33,798 nucleotides of DNA from an uncultured bacterium. Lineage in GTDB: Bacteria; Verrucomicrobiota; Kiritimatiellia; RFP12; UBA1067. This document shows, piece by piece, positions 32,997 to 33,798 of the stretch. The notes beneath the pieces are model-generated. The model was not told the origin of the DNA. It searched no databases and saw only the letters and a program-made list of their open reading frames with translations. The number at the start of each line of letters is the position of its first letter. Positions within the stretch are counted from its first letter, which is position 1. The stretch covers positions 5,724 through 39,521 of the forward strand of contig CACZDG010000034.1 in NCBI GenBank assembly GCA_902779865.1, given 5' to 3'. The translations under genes were made by a program, and so were the position numbers.

Positions 32997-33064
32997 TTAA
33001 CCTAAAAGCAGTTGAATAATCCCTTCTAATTTCTATTAGCCACAACTGCTGAATTTAGGGTTAA
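32997..33064. repeat. Inverted repeat at the 3' end of the ORF at 33036
   Basis: TTAACC, TAAA and AGCAGTTG (32997-33014) pair with CAACTGCT, TTTA and GGGTTAA (33043-33064) around a 28-nt AT-rich loop holding the stop codon of the minus-strand ORF. It could be a terminator without a clear U run or the end of a small mobile element. Confidence 0.5.
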
Positions 33065-33266
33065 TTGAGACGAACACATCGCGATATGAAGACCGGGCGT
33101 GCAGGGTTATGCCCTTGAACTCCTGTGGATACGGCACCACGATCCGCGTATCCGAATGTTCCTTTATGTTTTCGCGGAAAAACAATACCATTACCTCCTT
33201 CAAGTGCTCGTCGTGCGTCATCAACTTGCGGAACTTGCGCTTCTCGGGCTGTGTCTTGCTCGGCAC
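33036..33266 (-). CDS. Small hypothetical protein, possibly the 3' part of a broken gene
   Basis: A 76-residue ORF from a GTG with GAGG 5 nt upstream. It reads EKRKFRKLMTHDEHLKEVM, then SDTRIVVPYPQEFKGI and SYRDVFVSI, which looks like genuine protein of no recognised family. The same frame stays open upstream without an ATG, while a good ATG with AGGAG (33319) begins 53 bp earlier in another frame, downstream of a TATACT box at 33385-33380. A frameshifted gene starting at 33319 is therefore likely. Confidence 0.5.
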   Translation of the reverse strand: MPSKTQPEKRKFRKLMTHDEHLKEVMVLFFRENIKEHSDTRIVVPYPQEFKGITLHARSSYRDVFVSINPKFSSCG

Positions 33267-33378
33267 CTTGACCTCGCTAAGCTTGAACGAGGGCGCACAT
33301 TGACTTTCTGTATGGACATAACCGTTTTTCTCCTATATGGGAACCGCCTCTCAAGAGGATGGGTCGTCTTGACGCAAG

Positions 33379-33564
33379 GGAGTATAACACAACTACCCAT
33401 GGAGTATAATAGAATAATGTGGCATATTAATAAACATAATGTGGCACATTATTTATATTATTATGGCACAATATATATCTTAATGTGGTACATTAATATA
33501 TATAATATGCCACAATATATAATATATTGTGCCACATTAATACAAACAATGTGCCATATTAACT
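33379..33564. repeat. Array of 22-bp iterons with odd palindromes
   Basis: Seven copies of a 13-bp odd palindrome, consensus AATGTG-(G/C)-CACATT, have centres at 33422, 33444, 33466, 33488, 33510, 33532 and 33554, exactly 22 bp apart. The centre base is G in copies 1-4 and C in copies 5-7. Between copies lies only AT sequence. GGAGTATAA also occurs twice at the same period (33379 and 33401), giving two TTATACTCC boxes on the minus strand that point at the ORF ending at 33036. No gene overlaps the array. Confidence 0.9.
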
Positions 33565-33670
33565 TATTTTCCTCCCACAGGCACATTGACACCCACCCTT
33601 ACCAGGAAACAGCGTCACATGCCACGTGACGTTGGGGATATAACACCCATACATGGTCTATCCTAGCCTA

Positions 33671-33705
33671 CGGCGGTTACGAACTGCCGAGCCGGTCGTC
33701 ACATC
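33671..33705. repeat. Diverged copy of the 30371 hairpin element
   Basis: Gap-free alignment to 30371-30405 gives 26 identities in 35; eight of the nine differences are transitions. The stem CGGCGG/CTGCCG is kept, using one G-U pair. Confidence 0.55.
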
Positions 33706-33717
33706 CTACCGATGTCG

Positions 33718-33735
33718 TTTGCTGTCATTATGACC
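33718..33735. repeat. 18-bp repeat, copy 2 (TTTGCTGTCATTATGACC)
   Basis: Second copy of the sequence at 32886, in the same orientation, so the pair brackets the small hypothetical gene and the 22-bp array. Confidence 0.6.
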
Positions 33736-33755
33736 ATAGTTTCAATCAAATTAGT

Positions 33756-33786
33756 ACGACAGCGGCTACGCCGGATATGGTATAAT
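33756..33786 (+). promoter_or_regulatory. Promoter reading out of the window
   Basis: A perfect TATAAT (33781-33786) with ACGACA 19 bp upstream as a possible -35 box. Only 12 bases follow, so the gene it serves is not visible. Confidence 0.45.
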
Positions 33787-33798
33787 TGTAGGCGAAAC

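Noticed and set aside
33412-33564. CRISPR array
   Set aside because: The period is only 22 bp with a 13-bp palindrome and 9-bp AT gaps; there are no unique spacers of 25 bp or more and no cas gene.

Overview
The window looks like a chromosomal segment of a GC-rich, glycan-foraging bacterium of the PVC group, most likely Kiritimatiellota (Kiritimatiellae). This is inferred from family content only: a hydrazine-synthase-alpha-like secreted dihaem protein, an SUMF1 protein with a PW-type N-terminal domain, Tat-exported lipoproteins, repetitive autotransporter-like surface proteins and many secreted glycan-active proteins. No rRNA or other phylogenetic marker is present.

Layout. Almost everything from 0.2 to 30.2 kb lies on the minus strand and is read from high to low coordinates. 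At 0.2-2.8 kb are a secreted cytochrome-c/beta-propeller protein and tRNA-Asp(GTC). At 2.9-13.5 kb is a tight run of secreted glycan-related genes: a GH28 protein lacking its middle, a GH78 alpha-L-rhamnosidase, recN, a Tat lipoprotein with two BPL_N/glutaminase-like halves, an SUMF1 protein, a glycoside-hydrolase-like protein and a signal-peptide remnant. GH28 plus GH78 suggests pectin (rhamnogalacturonan) as a substrate; recN sits in the middle with its start abutting the rhamnosidase stop.

At 13.7-22 kb lie two large repetitive surface proteins (820 and 1553 aa) separated by a PD-(D/E)XK nuclease gene. The 820-aa gene is preceded by a 13-G tract that fits the spacer of a promoter. The signal peptide of the 1553-aa protein is partly built from three 30-bp hairpin repeats. 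At 22.1-26.4 kb are a 9-bp minisatellite, an AAA-ATPase gene fragment and an apparent operon of two paralogous metallophosphoesterases and a HAD phosphatase. At 26.4-30.2 kb are a MITE-like palindromic element and a second overlapping operon: methyltransferase, FmdB-type zinc ribbon, Na+-dependent NSS transporter and a DUF2490-like outer-membrane protein.

From 30.3 kb to the end the character changes. The block has lower GC, genes on the plus strand, a 120-bp nested palindrome, an unrecognised zinc-ribbon/membrane/coiled-coil protein, a decayed Phd/VapC-type toxin-antitoxin pair and an array of seven 13-bp odd palindromes spaced at exactly 22 bp. Two diverged copies of one 35-bp hairpin element bracket this block, so it may be an acquired island. 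The 22-bp array is the strongest candidate here for an undescribed control, partition or replication site.
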